From Estrella lausannensis (GTDB lineage: Bacteria > Chlamydiota > Chlamydiia > Chlamydiales > Criblamydiaceae): a stretch of 64,000 bases of DNA. The notes beneath the pieces were generated by a model that saw nothing but the letters and a program-made list of their open reading frames with translations, did no database searches and was not told the origin of the DNA. The position numbers were made by a program, and so were the translations under genes. The stretch is taken from positions 186,001 to 250,000 of the forward strand of contig NZ_CWGJ01000001.1 of the NCBI RefSeq assembly GCF_900000175.1. The letters are read 5' to 3'. Positions 33,964 to 44,700 of the stretch are shown in pieces (within the stretch, counting starts at the first letter, position 1; each line of letters starts with the position of its first letter).

Positions 33964-35667
33964 ATGCGCGAAATTGTCGAATCCAACAGAGTTTTTGGTA
34001 TCGAAGTGAGTAAAACCACCCTTTCGTTCGCCGAAGTTGTGAAGAAAGGAGGGCGCATCAAGCTGTCGTCGATCAAAACGCTGCCTATAGCGGAAGTTGA
34101 GGGAGATGAGGTGCTTTCCGTTTCGGAGATGGGGAAGGATCTCATCAATAAGGCTGAAGCGAATATGGCTGTTTTTGGTGTTGAAGCCACGGATTGTCTT
34201 GTCCGCCAGCTGCAGGTTCCTTTGAAGAAAGATAGCGAGATCAATGACGCCTTGCCTTTCCAGGCAGAGACCCTGTTGCCTTTCCCGTTGGAAGATGCAG
34301 TGCTTGATTGGATTAAAGTTCAGCGAGACGATAAAACCACGCTGCTGACTTTCGCCGCCGTCAAGAGAGAGACGGCAGAAAAGACGATCGAGCAGGCAAA
34401 AAAACTGGGAATAGAACCGGAATTGCTCTCGACGATGGGAGCGGCTTTAGCTTCTTTCTCCAAGCACCTTGTCAACTTTGAGGCCCCTCATTTTGTCATT
34501 CACTTCGGCGGGGAGCGGGCCCTTTACGCTCTGATCAACAAAGGGCGGCTGATCGCCACTCAAGGGTCTAAATTGAATCTGAAAGAGATTTTGAAGGCTG
34601 CCGGCGAGGATATGGGAGAGTCGGATCCAGCCAGGATTGAGGAGGCTTTCAGAAACATAGATCTCCTCCATTTAGAGCCGGCTAAGTATCCGCGACTGTC
34701 GGCTTGCCTGATCGAGACGCGCCTGGATCTTTCCCGGAACGTCTTTGGACTTGCCAAACAGCTCAAGGGTGAGTCTGTCGATGATGCGCTGGTCACCGGT
34801 GCGGCCTTCGGATACCCCAGTTTAAAGGCCTACCTGCTGAAAGAGGCGGAAAAAGCTGAAATCCCGTTGGAAACTACGGAAGATTTTCCCTTGAATTTAG
34901 AAGATCTCGCTCTTAACGCCCTTCCGATCGGACTTGCGCTGCAGGGTGTCGACGCATCTCTCCAGATCAATTTCAGGCAAGGGGCGATCAGTTACCCCAA
35001 ACCCCTTAAGAGGGTTGTCAAACCTTTACTCTTTTACCTTGGCTCCAGCCTGCTCTTTGCCCTGGCCCTCTTTCTTGCCGGCAGCGCCTACTTCAGCTAC
35101 CGCGAGAGCGGCTTAAGACAAGAGTATATCGACCTTCTTGCTTCGATGAACAGAACCTATGAAGAATCGGAAGCGGAATTTGAAGGCATTAAAGATCCCG
35201 GAGAGGGGTACGTTCCGCAGCCGGTCGACAAGTTGGATGTCTCCGACCTCACAAGGAGACTTGATAAACTGGAGAAGTCGATCAAAACAGCTCCTGACTT
35301 TATCGCTTTAAATCCCAATATTCCCAGGGTCTCTGACGTTCTGGCATGGCTCTCTACACATCCCAATGTGGGATTTGAGGGAGGGGGCTCTAAAGAAAGC
35401 GACGCTATCGTGATCGAATTGTTCAACTACTCCTTAGTCAAAAGGCCTGAAGAGAAGAAACGCGATGCCCGCTATCAAGCTAAAGTCGAGATCGAATTTG
35501 TCAGCCCCTCGCCCAAGCTGGCCAGGGAATTTCACGATGCATTAATAGCTCCGAACGACATGGTAGACCCCAAAGGGGAGATTAAATGGAGTTCGACGAG
35601 GGGAAAGTACAGGACATCCTTTTTCCTCAAGGATAAAACCTATTACCCATCGCAAAGGAGCCTGTAG
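33964..35667 (+). CDS. PilM/GspL-like secretion-associated protein (chlamydial CT646-like)
   Basis: 567 residues. The N-terminal 340 residues look like an actin-fold PilM/GspL domain: FGIEVSKTTLSFAEV, then CLVRQLQVPLKKDSEINDALPFQAETLLPF and a later HFVIHFGGERALYALI. One membrane span follows at about 355-380 (LLFYLGSSLLFALALFLAGSA), then a coiled coil and a periplasmic alpha/beta domain. This is the layout of GspL fused from PilM and PilN parts. The next gene, a one-span protein, would be its GspM/PilO-like partner. In C. trachomatis I recall a homologous gene two places upstream of CT648 and ygfA. Confidence 0.7.
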   Translation: MREIVESNRVFGIEVSKTTLSFAEVVKKGGRIKLSSIKTLPIAEVEGDEVLSVSEMGKDLINKAEANMAVFGVEATDCLVRQLQVPLKKDSEINDALPFQAETLLPFPLEDAVLDWIKVQRDDKTTLLTFAAVKRETAEKTIEQAKKLGIEPELLSTMGAALASFSKHLVNFEAPHFVIHFGGERALYALINKGRLIATQGSKLNLKEILKAAGEDMGESDPARIEEAFRNIDLLHLEPAKYPRLSACLIETRLDLSRNVFGLAKQLKGESVDDALVTGAAFGYPSLKAYLLKEAEKAEIPLETTEDFPLNLEDLALNALPIGLALQGVDASLQINFRQGAISYPKPLKRVVKPLLFYLGSSLLFALALFLAGSAYFSYRESGLRQEYIDLLASMNRTYEESEAEFEGIKDPGEGYVPQPVDKLDVSDLTRRLDKLEKSIKTAPDFIALNPNIPRVSDVLAWLSTHPNVGFEGGGSKESDAIVIELFNYSLVKRPEEKKRDARYQAKVEIEFVSPSPKLAREFHDALIAPNDMVDPKGEIKWSSTRGKYRTSFFLKDKTYYPSQRSL

Positions 35668-35669
35668 AT

Positions 35670-36290
35670 ATGCTGTCGATTCCTAAAAAGAGGCTTATCC
35701 TTTACGCGCTTTTCATCGGTCTTTTTCCGATCGCCTTTTCCCTGCTTCGCTTTGTATCTCTCTCTGACGAAGCGGATGTGGTTCAGGAGCGCATTACGGA
35801 GATCCAGGAGCTCTTTGGCGCTTACAAAAAAAGGCAGTCGGTCAATATCGCGACGATCAACCATTTTCGGGAAGCGGACCATTTTTACCTCGATAAGCAC
35901 CTGGAGACAATCACTCTTCTTGAGCCTGAAATAGAGGCTTTGCAGAAAATCGCCGGTCACAAGAATTTTCCCGGAGATCCTGTGATTAAAAAGAGACTCG
36001 ATTTTTTAACAGGTTCAGGCAACACCCCTGTCTTTAACGAAGGGACGGTGCAGTCTTTTCCGCTTTATCAGGAAACAGTCGAAACCCTTGCCCATCCTGT
36101 AGAAGCCAACATTAACGACATCAAAAACATCTTGGCGAAAACAGAGGGCGTTTCCCTGCCTCCGTTTGAGCCCATTCCGTCGAGGCCCCAGCTGATCGTT
36201 CTCGATTTTAAGCTTGAGCGAAAAAGACACCCTGACGGCAACGAAGTTTTTGTACTGAACATGAAACTTTTGAAACGCGAGTTCCTCTAA
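35670..36290 (+). CDS. One-span periplasmic protein, GspM/PilO-like partner (CT647-like)
   Basis: 206 residues. A single N-terminal membrane span (LILYALFIGLFPIAFSLLRF) is followed by a coiled-coil segment (SDEADVVQERITEIQELF) and a periplasmic domain with a final two-strand unit (LIVLDFKLERKRH, EVFVLNMKLLKRE). It starts 2 bases after the PilM/GspL-like gene and its stop overlaps the next ATG by one base, so the set is translationally linked. The role as inner-membrane platform partner is inferred from context and topology. Confidence 0.7.
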   Translation: MLSIPKKRLILYALFIGLFPIAFSLLRFVSLSDEADVVQERITEIQELFGAYKKRQSVNIATINHFREADHFYLDKHLETITLLEPEIEALQKIAGHKNFPGDPVIKKRLDFLTGSGNTPVFNEGTVQSFPLYQETVETLAHPVEANINDIKNILAKTEGVSLPPFEPIPSRPQLIVLDFKLERKRHPDGNEVFVLNMKLLKREFL

Positions 36291-37585
36291 TGGTTAAAAA
36301 ATTCACCGCATACCTATTGACGTTTGCCGCAGCCCTTATGCTGTTTGGATCTCCTTCTCTCGAAGGAAGAGAGAGGGGCAGCAACCCCTTGAAACTGACT
36401 AGCATCAGCATCATAGACAGAAACGGGATGAACGAGACGATCCAGACGGAAGAGAGGCTTCAGCAGTATGCTAAGCAAGACTTTTTAAAGCCGCAACCTT
36501 ATCAGAAAGTATTAAGGACCTATTCCCGCAACAACAAAGGGGAAGTGCTTTCCCTGATCACCAGTTACTACCCCAACGGTCAGATCAAGCAGTATATGGA
36601 GCTGATCAACAAAGGGGCTTACGGTCCATACTGGGAGTGGCATGAAGGAGGACAGCCCAAGCTATATGCCTTCATTATCGGGGGAATGGGCGATCTCGGT
36701 CCTTCTTCGGAGAAGACCTGGTTATTTGACGGGACAGCCAAATCCTGGAATGAAGAAGGGCGGCTTGTGTGCGAGATCCCTTATAACAAAGGAGTCATCA
36801 ACGGCACTTCGAAGTACTACCACTCCAAAGGATACCTTCAAAAAAGCGTTCCTCTCTCTGACGGCAAAATTCATGGCCTCGTAGAGAAATTTGGCCCTAA
36901 AGGCGAGGTTGTAGAGTCTATATCTTACGTCGAAGGCAAACGGGCCGGCAAGACGACCATCCTTTACCCAGGCGGGCTAAAAGCTGCAGAGGAAGAATAT
37001 AAAGATGGCCTGCTGCTGACCGGCGACTATTTCAGCCAGGCAGGAGAAAAAATCGCTTCCGTCAGGGATTTAGAAGGAAAGCAGGCTGTTTTTGAAGAGG
37101 GGCGGTTGGTCGAAGTCCGAGAAATCAGGGACGGTATTCCGAGTGGAGAAGTGCTTCAGTACGATAATGAAGGAGTTCTTTTCATCCGCTACAGGACAAA
37201 AGATGGCCTCAAGCATGGGGAAGAGATCGAATACTACCCAGCCAGAAAAGGAAAAGAGCTTCGCCCCCGCATCTCACTAGCTTGGTACAAGGGGAAGATC
37301 CAGGGTGTTGTGAAAACCTGGTATGAAAACGGGCGGCAAGAGAGCCAGCGCGAGATGAGCGACAACAGAAAAAATGGCGTTTTGACAGCATGGTACGAGG
37401 ACGGCTCCCTGATGCTGATCGAAGAGTATGATTTAGATCTTTTGAAGAAGGGCAGCTATTTTAAAATAGGGGATAAAACCCCGGTAAGTTTTGTAAGGGA
37501 CGGGCAGGGAATCGCTACGTTCTTTGACTCCCACGGGAGCTATCTGAGAAAAATCCACTACAACCAAGGACGGCCTAAAGAATGA
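36290..37585 (+). CDS. Exported MORN-repeat (YwqK-like) protein (CT648-like)
   Basis: 431 residues with a signal peptide (KKFTAYLLTFAAALMLFG). The body consists of about 11 MORN/YwqK-type repeats of 22-25 residues: YYPNGQIKQYMELINKGAYG, WNEEGRLVCEIPYNKGVING, YHSKGYLQKSVPLSDGKIHG, TWYENGRQESQREMSDNRKN and so on, each with a [YF]..[DN]G..... pattern. It would be periplasmic or outer-membrane. Function is unknown. It overlaps ygfA by four bases. It is part of the conserved block that leads to recA in Chlamydia. Confidence 0.85.
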   Translation: MVKKFTAYLLTFAAALMLFGSPSLEGRERGSNPLKLTSISIIDRNGMNETIQTEERLQQYAKQDFLKPQPYQKVLRTYSRNNKGEVLSLITSYYPNGQIKQYMELINKGAYGPYWEWHEGGQPKLYAFIIGGMGDLGPSSEKTWLFDGTAKSWNEEGRLVCEIPYNKGVINGTSKYYHSKGYLQKSVPLSDGKIHGLVEKFGPKGEVVESISYVEGKRAGKTTILYPGGLKAAEEEYKDGLLLTGDYFSQAGEKIASVRDLEGKQAVFEEGRLVEVREIRDGIPSGEVLQYDNEGVLFIRYRTKDGLKHGEEIEYYPARKGKELRPRISLAWYKGKIQGVVKTWYENGRQESQREMSDNRKNGVLTAWYEDGSLMLIEEYDLDLLKKGSYFKIGDKTPVSFVRDGQGIATFFDSHGSYLRKIHYNQGRPKE

Positions 37586-38136
37586 AATCGTTAATCCAAG
37601 AAAAAAAGAACGAAGTTCGGCAGGAGCTGAAAGATAAAAGAAACCAGATAGCTGTCGACAGAAGAGGCCAGGCGCAGAGCGAATGTGTTGATGCCATTTC
37701 CGCCATAGCCAGAACGCACCCCTTTGTACTCTCGTACAGCAGTATCGGCGATGAGCTGTCGACTAAGGGACTTAACCACTTCCTCGAAGAAGAGGGAAAG
37801 TTGGTTCTTCCCCGTGTTGTCGATGGTGAAATCAAAGCCTACCACGTTAAGGACAGCGCCCATGAGCTTGAATTGTCAAATTTTGGCATTTTGGAGCCTA
37901 AGCTGTCGTGTGAAGAGGCCGATTTAGCGAAAATCGGGTTGGTTTTAGTTCCGGGACTTGGTTTTGACAGCGGTAAACACCGCATCGGCTATGGAAAGGG
38001 CCACTATGACCGTTTTCTCTCCCGCATGCATGATGAGGCGATCACGATCGGGATCGGCTTTAGAGAGCAGTATTTTCCAGGGAATCTGCCGGTGGAAGAA
38101 ACCGATAAATCACTCACAGCAGTCCTTCTTTTCTAA
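37582..38136 (+). CDS. ygfA: 5-formyltetrahydrofolate cyclo-ligase
   Basis: 184 residues. It converts 5-formyl-THF to 5,10-methenyl-THF with ATP. The signature GYGKGHYDRFLSRM is present, with LVPGLGFDSGKHRIGYG directly before it, and the N-terminal RQELKDKRNQI helix. The start overlaps the MORN gene stop as ATGA. In Chlamydia this gene is next to recA (as I recall); here about 25 kb separate them. Confidence 0.95.
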   Translation: MKSLIQEKKNEVRQELKDKRNQIAVDRRGQAQSECVDAISAIARTHPFVLSYSSIGDELSTKGLNHFLEEEGKLVLPRVVDGEIKAYHVKDSAHELELSNFGILEPKLSCEEADLAKIGLVLVPGLGFDSGKHRIGYGKGHYDRFLSRMHDEAITIGIGFREQYFPGNLPVEETDKSLTAVLLF

Positions 38137-38142
38137 GGTGTC

Positions 38143-38190
38143 TATACCGAAAGTGTCTCACATCTTAAATTTTGAGACGCTTTCAGTATA
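38143..38190. repeat. Dispersed palindromic element, copy C
   Basis: TATACCGAAAGTGTCTCA at 38143-38160 pairs with TGAGACGCTTTCAGTATA at 38173-38190 (two mismatches). It lies 6 bases after the ygfA stop and before the convergent small gene at 38218, where it can serve as terminator for both. Confidence 0.9.
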
Positions 38191-38217
38191 ATTTAGCGCA
38201 AAATCGATGATCGCTTC

Positions 38218-38622
38218 TTAGTACAGGTCAAAATTGGTTTTAAGGAAGTGATCGCGCACCTCTTTGTCCGATTGAAACACCGGCTTTCCCGCAACTCTAT
38301 CACGCACGTTTTCGTTGTAGACCTGGAGGGTGAGCCTGATCAGGCTGAGCTGCTCTCCTTCAAGAGTCAGGATGTGAATGGCTTCGGGAACCTCTCTATC
38401 TGAGGTGTCGCTTCCGGTGGAGAGGAGTGGGTTAGAGCTCTCGGGGACGAAAACGATTTTCTCAATCTTTTTAGAAGTGCCGCGCGATGTGTCGCCCCAG
38501 GATATGGTGTTCTGAAATAGCGTAGGCCTTATAGCCAAGGGATTGACTGTATATCCGCGAGTCAATGTCTCGGCGTAGTAGACCTCTTCATATTGAACGG
38601 GTTGATCAAAAGAAATACTCAC
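38218..38622 (-). CDS. Small paralogous partner protein 1 of the giant effector locus
   Basis: 134 residues from GTG 38622, with AGGAG 8 bases before it. It is clearly related to the proteins at 48475-48855 and 48941-49366. Shared features in order: N-terminal YEEVYYAETL, NPLAIRPTL, ISWGDTSRGTSKKI, a variable linker, LTLQVYNENVRDRVAGKPVF and a C-terminal FLKTNFDLY. No signal or span. Probably a compact alpha/beta domain. It lies just downstream of the 3130-residue gene, on the same strand, separated by about 140 AT-rich bases. Function unknown; a chaperone, co-effector or SH2-ligand role is discussed in the findings. Confidence 0.8.
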   Translation of the reverse strand: MSISFDQPVQYEEVYYAETLTRGYTVNPLAIRPTLFQNTISWGDTSRGTSKKIEKIVFVPESSNPLLSTGSDTSDREVPEAIHILTLEGEQLSLIRLTLQVYNENVRDRVAGKPVFQSDKEVRDHFLKTNFDLY

Positions 38623-38761
38623 TGGGTTAGCTCCTGTTTTTTTTCTAATATTAAGGAACTATTAGTTTAAAATAAACAGGAATTAATAAATGTTGTTTTT
38701 TTTGTTTGTTTGTAAATTAGTGTTTTGTTTATTTATTCCCTATTTTATTGGCTATAGTTTT

Positions 38762-41700
38762 TTATTTATTCCACATCTCTTTTTTGAATTTGCTGGCGAC
38801 ATGAATAAATGAATCGACCGGCTTGCCATTGATTTTGCCGTCTACAATGACGCCTTGCGCCGTCAGTTTTTGCACCAGCAGGTCTTTATCTGCTTGCTTC
38901 TGGCAGACGATACCTCGAATCATTGTGGGGGGAACGGTATTTTTGACCATGATCTCGTTTCCGTGGTTGTTGATGCTTCCTGCTAAGTCCGGCAGGTTTG
39001 CCCTTTGCTCGTAGTGGCCGTAGTTGCTCTTATCCGGGTTCTTTACTCCATATTCATCGGAGTTGTAACCATAAGCACCAGTGTTACAGACATCAAGGTC
39101 GTAGAGCATCTGATATTTTCCAGAGAATGTAAAATCTCCTCCCCATTGACCCGATAGGTCGCCGCTCACCGTCTTGTTGTTGATCAGTCGGGTGAACACA
39201 TGATCCCCTCCTCCTGTACGCAAGTCCTGCTCAGAGGAGGCACCTTGGGCAAACAACCCGGCCTGGAATCTGTCCTGGGAAGCAAGGGCGCCATTTTTCA
39301 TCATCAAAACAACCGTATCGGCGGCATCTGAAGTCGATTTGCCGTCGCCGACCCCTGCCATGAGGCCGTAGGCCCCTTTAGCTCGCATCTGCGTACTGAT
39401 ATCGTTAATAGAGAATGTTGTTTTACCCGGATAGATCTCTTTTTTCTCGATCAGCTCAGGATGTTTATGATATTTTTTGAACACCTGCTTCATCTCGGGT
39501 ACTTCTGCTTCGATCTTCTTCTGGAGCATATCCAAAGGCATCTCATAAAATTCTTTGGTTCTTTCCATTTTGATCGCTTGTTTAGGGTAGTAGCTACGGA
39601 ATATCAGAGCCATTTTGAGACGCTCCTCATCCATGGGGCGCTGCTCATTGAGTATGGGGCCGACACCCAGCATCGTCAGCATCTGATGGACTTGTTGCTC
39701 AGCCTTTCCTTCGGGAAGGCCCGCTTTGACCAGTACTTTCACGTTGTTGTAAAGGCATCCGAACTCTTTATCGTTGCCGATGATCACGGATCCGACCCCT
39801 TCGAATTCAATCTGGAGGGCTGTTGCTCCGTATGGAGTATAGCCTTTCTCTATCCCAAATGAACCGTCCGACTTTTTACCAAGAAATGTGTCTTCCACCT
39901 CGGTAATGCGCACCTTACCTTTGAGTTCAGGAGGAAGGGAATCTTCGAAAGCGGTTAAGTTGTTTTGGATATTGAGCAAGTGTCCCTGAATGTTTTGTCT
40001 TGCATACCTGCTGAGTTTGAACTCGAGTTGTGTTACCTCATTTCCATCGATTGTGCGGTTGGATGCCCTCAAAGATCCGCCCTTCAAAATTCCTGTATCC
40101 AATCCCGAGAAGTGTGCAGGGAACAGGGGCGTTTTCTGCGCCTGTTGTCCGACAGCGACAGCCTGGCTCATATCATGTAGATTGCTGCTTGCTGCCGGGC
40201 CGGCAAAGGAGGCTGCATTTGCTCTCGCCTCGAAGGCCTGAGCGACATTGCCTGCGGCTTCGAATTTGTCGGCAGCCCTGCAGTATAGGTCGTGGAGTGT
40301 GGTAAGCTGAGGTCCACGCTCTTTTCCGCTGGAAGGAATAGTTTTCTTAAGCTTTTCTGCGGCCGCCAGAAACTGCTCAGGCGAGACAGAGACGCCGCTC
40401 GAGGCCATTCCCAGAAGTTCTTCCGGTGAGGCTTTGTCAATTTGGCCCTTTAGCACACTATTAGGCAGCGGTGAGTTTGTGATACCCCATCCATAGCTAA
40501 ACGACCTCGCATCGTAAGGGGTAACGGCTTGAGCCTTTGCGATAAACCCATCGCGTTTTTTAAAAGGAGAAAGCGCGAATTGAGCGCCTGTCAATTCTGT
40601 GGTAGCTTTTTTGACGGGGAGCTGGGGCGTTGTCAGATACTCTTTGAAAGCAGGGTAGTTGAGCACTTCACTTAAGCTCCCGAATTTTTTACCCGGCTCT
40701 TCTGTATAGGAGATCCACCCTCCTGGAGTAGTCGGATCAGGCCTCAAACCGATGTTTTTGATTTGACCACCTCCCGCGGAGCAGACAAACACATAGCTGC
40801 CTGGGTAAGTTGCCCCTTCTCTCATATAGTAATTCCCTTTGGGCTGTGCGGAGAGACTCGTCACCATCAAGGGATTGATAATTTTTCCCTGGTTCAATTC
40901 ACTGATGATCTCGCTGTCGGCCTTTGTGAACGGCTGTTTGAGGTTGGCTTTTAACACCGGCGAAGAGTTGATGACAGCATCTATGCTGTCGAAAGAACCC
41001 GGGGCAAAAAACTGACTGAACATAGGCGCTTGCTGCTGGGCACTCCATCCACTCGGCTGTTTCGGCTTCATGATGATCTCTGTGTACTGCTTTGCTGAAT
41101 TGAAGAAGCAGAGAACCTTACTGTCAGGAGAGGTTACAGACGTGCGGAGGAGGTAGGTGCCATCAGGCTTTGACTCCAGGAGCGTTTTAGCCTCTGTCTG
41201 ACTCAAATTGCCTTTAAAACAGGAGCCGATAATCTCTTGGTCTGTACCGAATGATTTGCTCGTGACGGGCACTGCGACCTGCATCTCGCTTTTCATTTGA
41301 GCGACTATGTCTTCCAACCCCTTCTTGCTCACATCGGAGAGGCTGCGCTGCAGAAGAGGAGCGCCGTCTTTTGTGGGACCTTTCATACAGACGACATACT
41401 TCTGCGCGCTTTCCGAGAATCGGATGACCCAGTCGCCTTGTTTGAACTGGGCTTGTGCCAAGTGCTGAGAGACCGCATCGGTGTCTTTAAGTCCAGCAAC
41501 AAATTGGGATTGGCTTTTGATGTCAAATCCCTGAGCTGTCTGTTGGTTGATGGAGGCTACCACTTCCTTTTTGAAGCTAGCATACTCTTTGGCGATGTTG
41601 GCGGTGAAGGCTATCTCCTTCTTTAAGGAAGGGTCGGTATCACTTGTGATCACAAGTTTTTTGGCATCTAAATCGTAAGAGATTTTAAATCCTTTACTCT

Positions 41701-44700
41701 TCAAAGGGCTGCCGGCCATGATTATTAGCTTCTGTTCGTTGTTGCTGTCTCCTGGAACGACCAGTGCGAGTCCTGTTTCCGATGTTCCAGCTTGCAAGCC
41801 CAAGGCAGAAAATTCCTTTTTGATCTGATCCATTTTCTGCTTGTCTGCAGAGAGTCCCCCTCCCTGCATTTTTTCGACGGCATTGGCTCTGAAGGCATCA
41901 AATTCAGAAGGAATGCCCGAGGTGTAGGGCATCACTGTTTTATCGGAGGGATCGAGCTTTGAAGTGATATTAATTTGCTTTGTGGAAGGATCTAAGCTCG
42001 CGGTAAATTCTTTAGTCTCCCATTTTCCTTGCACCATTGCGATCACATAAAGCGTCATGTCGTTTCCGCTTTGTTTAACTTGCATGCCTCCAAGAGCATT
42101 TAAAGGCCATTTGTTGATCGTTTCGAAATCCTTCTGGAATTGTTCGATAAGCTTTGCGTCCGAAACAGTTGACATAGGAGCAAGTGTCATGTTGTCCACG
42201 GTAGCTTTGGCGTCTTGAACAAGTGAGCTGCCATACATGTCACTGCCAAGATCGTAGATGCTCTTCAACTGCACAGCCGTTTGAACGAACGAAGGGCCTC
42301 TTTGCTCTCTTGCCTTCAGAATGATTTCATGCGCTTTTTCTTTAAATTCGGAAGATTTCAGATTTCCGGACTCATTCATGCGCATCAGTGTTCTTGATGT
42401 GAGAAATGTTCCTGTTCGGCCAACACCTGCCCTGCAGTGGACCATGATAGAGCCCGGAGGGGCGTTTGCTGATAGTTTGTCGATTAAGGATGACAGTTCT
42501 GCCATATCCTTAGAGTTGACAGCTCCGTGATCTGGCCAAGCTTTGAAGTGCACCCTTTGAATCGATTTTTCTTTCCCTGTGGCCTTGTCTTTAATCAGAT
42601 ATGTGTAGACCGATATTTTTCCGAGATCTTGCGCTTGGGTGCATGTGACGCTCATATGTGTCAGATCGCGCACTTTGCCGACAGTCTTCGGGAAATAGCG
42701 TCTCTCGATGAATCCGGAGGTAACATCTTTTTTCTTGTCGGTGTCGTTGGTTAAATCCACGATCAGCGATGCCTTCTCATCGACCAGCTTGACGAATTGA
42801 TCGTATTCGTGCTTTCCAGGGGCCTGGATGGCGATATAGCTTGAACCGTCCGGCATATCGACCGTGTTGGCATGAAGATGCTTTTTCTGCCCTCCCACGA
42901 CGACTGAGAGATTGGTTTTTTCCGGTGTGGGGATATCGCCCCAGCGCATTGTGTATAATTTGCTGTCGAGCATTTTGACTTTGGGTGTCTGAGAGGCAAG
43001 CTGCTTGAACTGAGCATCGACATTTACATTTGCTAAAGGAGCTAAGGAGGGGTCTTTGGTGATAAGATTGGTTTTATACTCCTGCAGGAAGGCCATGCGC
43101 TTTGTTAGGGCATCGTGGTATTTGGCCGGAGTGGCCGCCAGCAGGGCGTTGAATTTGCTCTGAACATCGTTGATCTGGTCTACAATTTCCTGATTGGTGA
43201 TGCCGCCGAAGATGGCAGCGCCGTTTGCACTAATCTTCGCGTCACGCATCGAATCGATTTCTGTGGCTTTATCGGAGAAACCTCCGGGTTTTATACCACC
43301 CTGGGCCCTAAATTCAAATGCCGATCCGTTATCGATGCGGACGGGAGTGCCGTCTTGCGTCACCAAGATGTTGTCCATAGCGAGGCCGATCACATCCCAG
43401 TTGGCGAGCAATGCGTCCGCCACGAAATTGGCGCGGATCTTTTTTAATACCTCTTCCCTTTGCTTTGGATTGGCCGAATTTAGGTACTTGTCTAAGCTCA
43501 CCGCATTGTCGACAAAGCTTGCCAGCATGACGGGCTTGGCATCGGCGGCATGCTCCCCTCCGATGGCGGCCGAGTTCACTTTATTATAAAGTTTTACCTC
43601 GGGTACCTTGATGCCTAGGGCTTTATAGGCCTTGTTGGCGTTGTATTCCGCTGTAATGTGCCCTTCCTTGCCGCCTTCTTTCTGAACATATTTCTTGCCA
43701 CCCGATTCCACGAGTTTGGCTCCTGTGGAACCGCCTATGGAGGCATTGAGCAGCTTGATGTCTTTGAACATTTCGGGGAAAAGAGCGCCTTCCGGAGGAA
43801 GTTGGGGCTTGGGAAGGGGGTGGACAGGGTTTAAGATGTTTTCCTTGGCGACCGGCGTAGCTGTCGCCACATCGCTCGGTTTCGGCAAAGTCATCTTATC
43901 GACTTGCGGCGGCGTGGCTGTGACTACCGGCGGCAGCTTCATGGGGCTTGTTTTTTGGTGTTCCGCAATCTTATCGGCAATCGTCTTGTCCAAGCCTGTA
44001 TTCAAATATTTTTTGAGGTCTTCTTGCGTTGCCAGTTTGACGTTGGAAGCCTCCCAGTGTGCCTGTGCAGGGTCACCGCCGACCCTTCTGGCAATATAGT
44101 AGCGGGTTTTGCTGGTGGTTTTAACTTGATCCATCAAAAAGCCTTCGATCTTGACCTGTAGCCCCGCCTCTTCCATGGCCTCTTTGAGGGCGGTTTGCTG
44201 CATCGTCAGCCCTTTTTCCATCGTTCCTTTGGGGAATGTATGTTCGTAGCCGCCAAAGTGATTCTTCGGCTCGTATATCCACACCCTTCCATCCGGCTCC
44301 ATGATAATGCAGCCGGCGGATGTTTTCATGCCCGGTTGCGGCACGAACGGAGGCTCGCCGACATCGACGTCGGCAATCTTGGAAAAATCAGGCATCTCTT
44401 TGACGGGTTTGAAGGGAACTCCGTTCAGTGACAAGCCTTCGGCGAAGAAATTCTTGTTGAAGACGACGCTCTTTTCGGGTGTAGCCAGATCCTGGTGCAG
44501 CTTCTTGTGGTCGGCTGCCTGCTTGACGATGAGTTTGGCTTTGTAATCTTGCAGGTAGGCCATCCTGTTTTTCAAAGCGTCGTGATACTTGGCCGGTGTA
44601 GCGGAAAGCAGCGCGTCCATTTTTCCCGCGATATCGTTGATTTGATCGATGATCTCTTTGTCGGTGATGTCTGAATAGATGGCAGCGCTGCTGGGATTGA

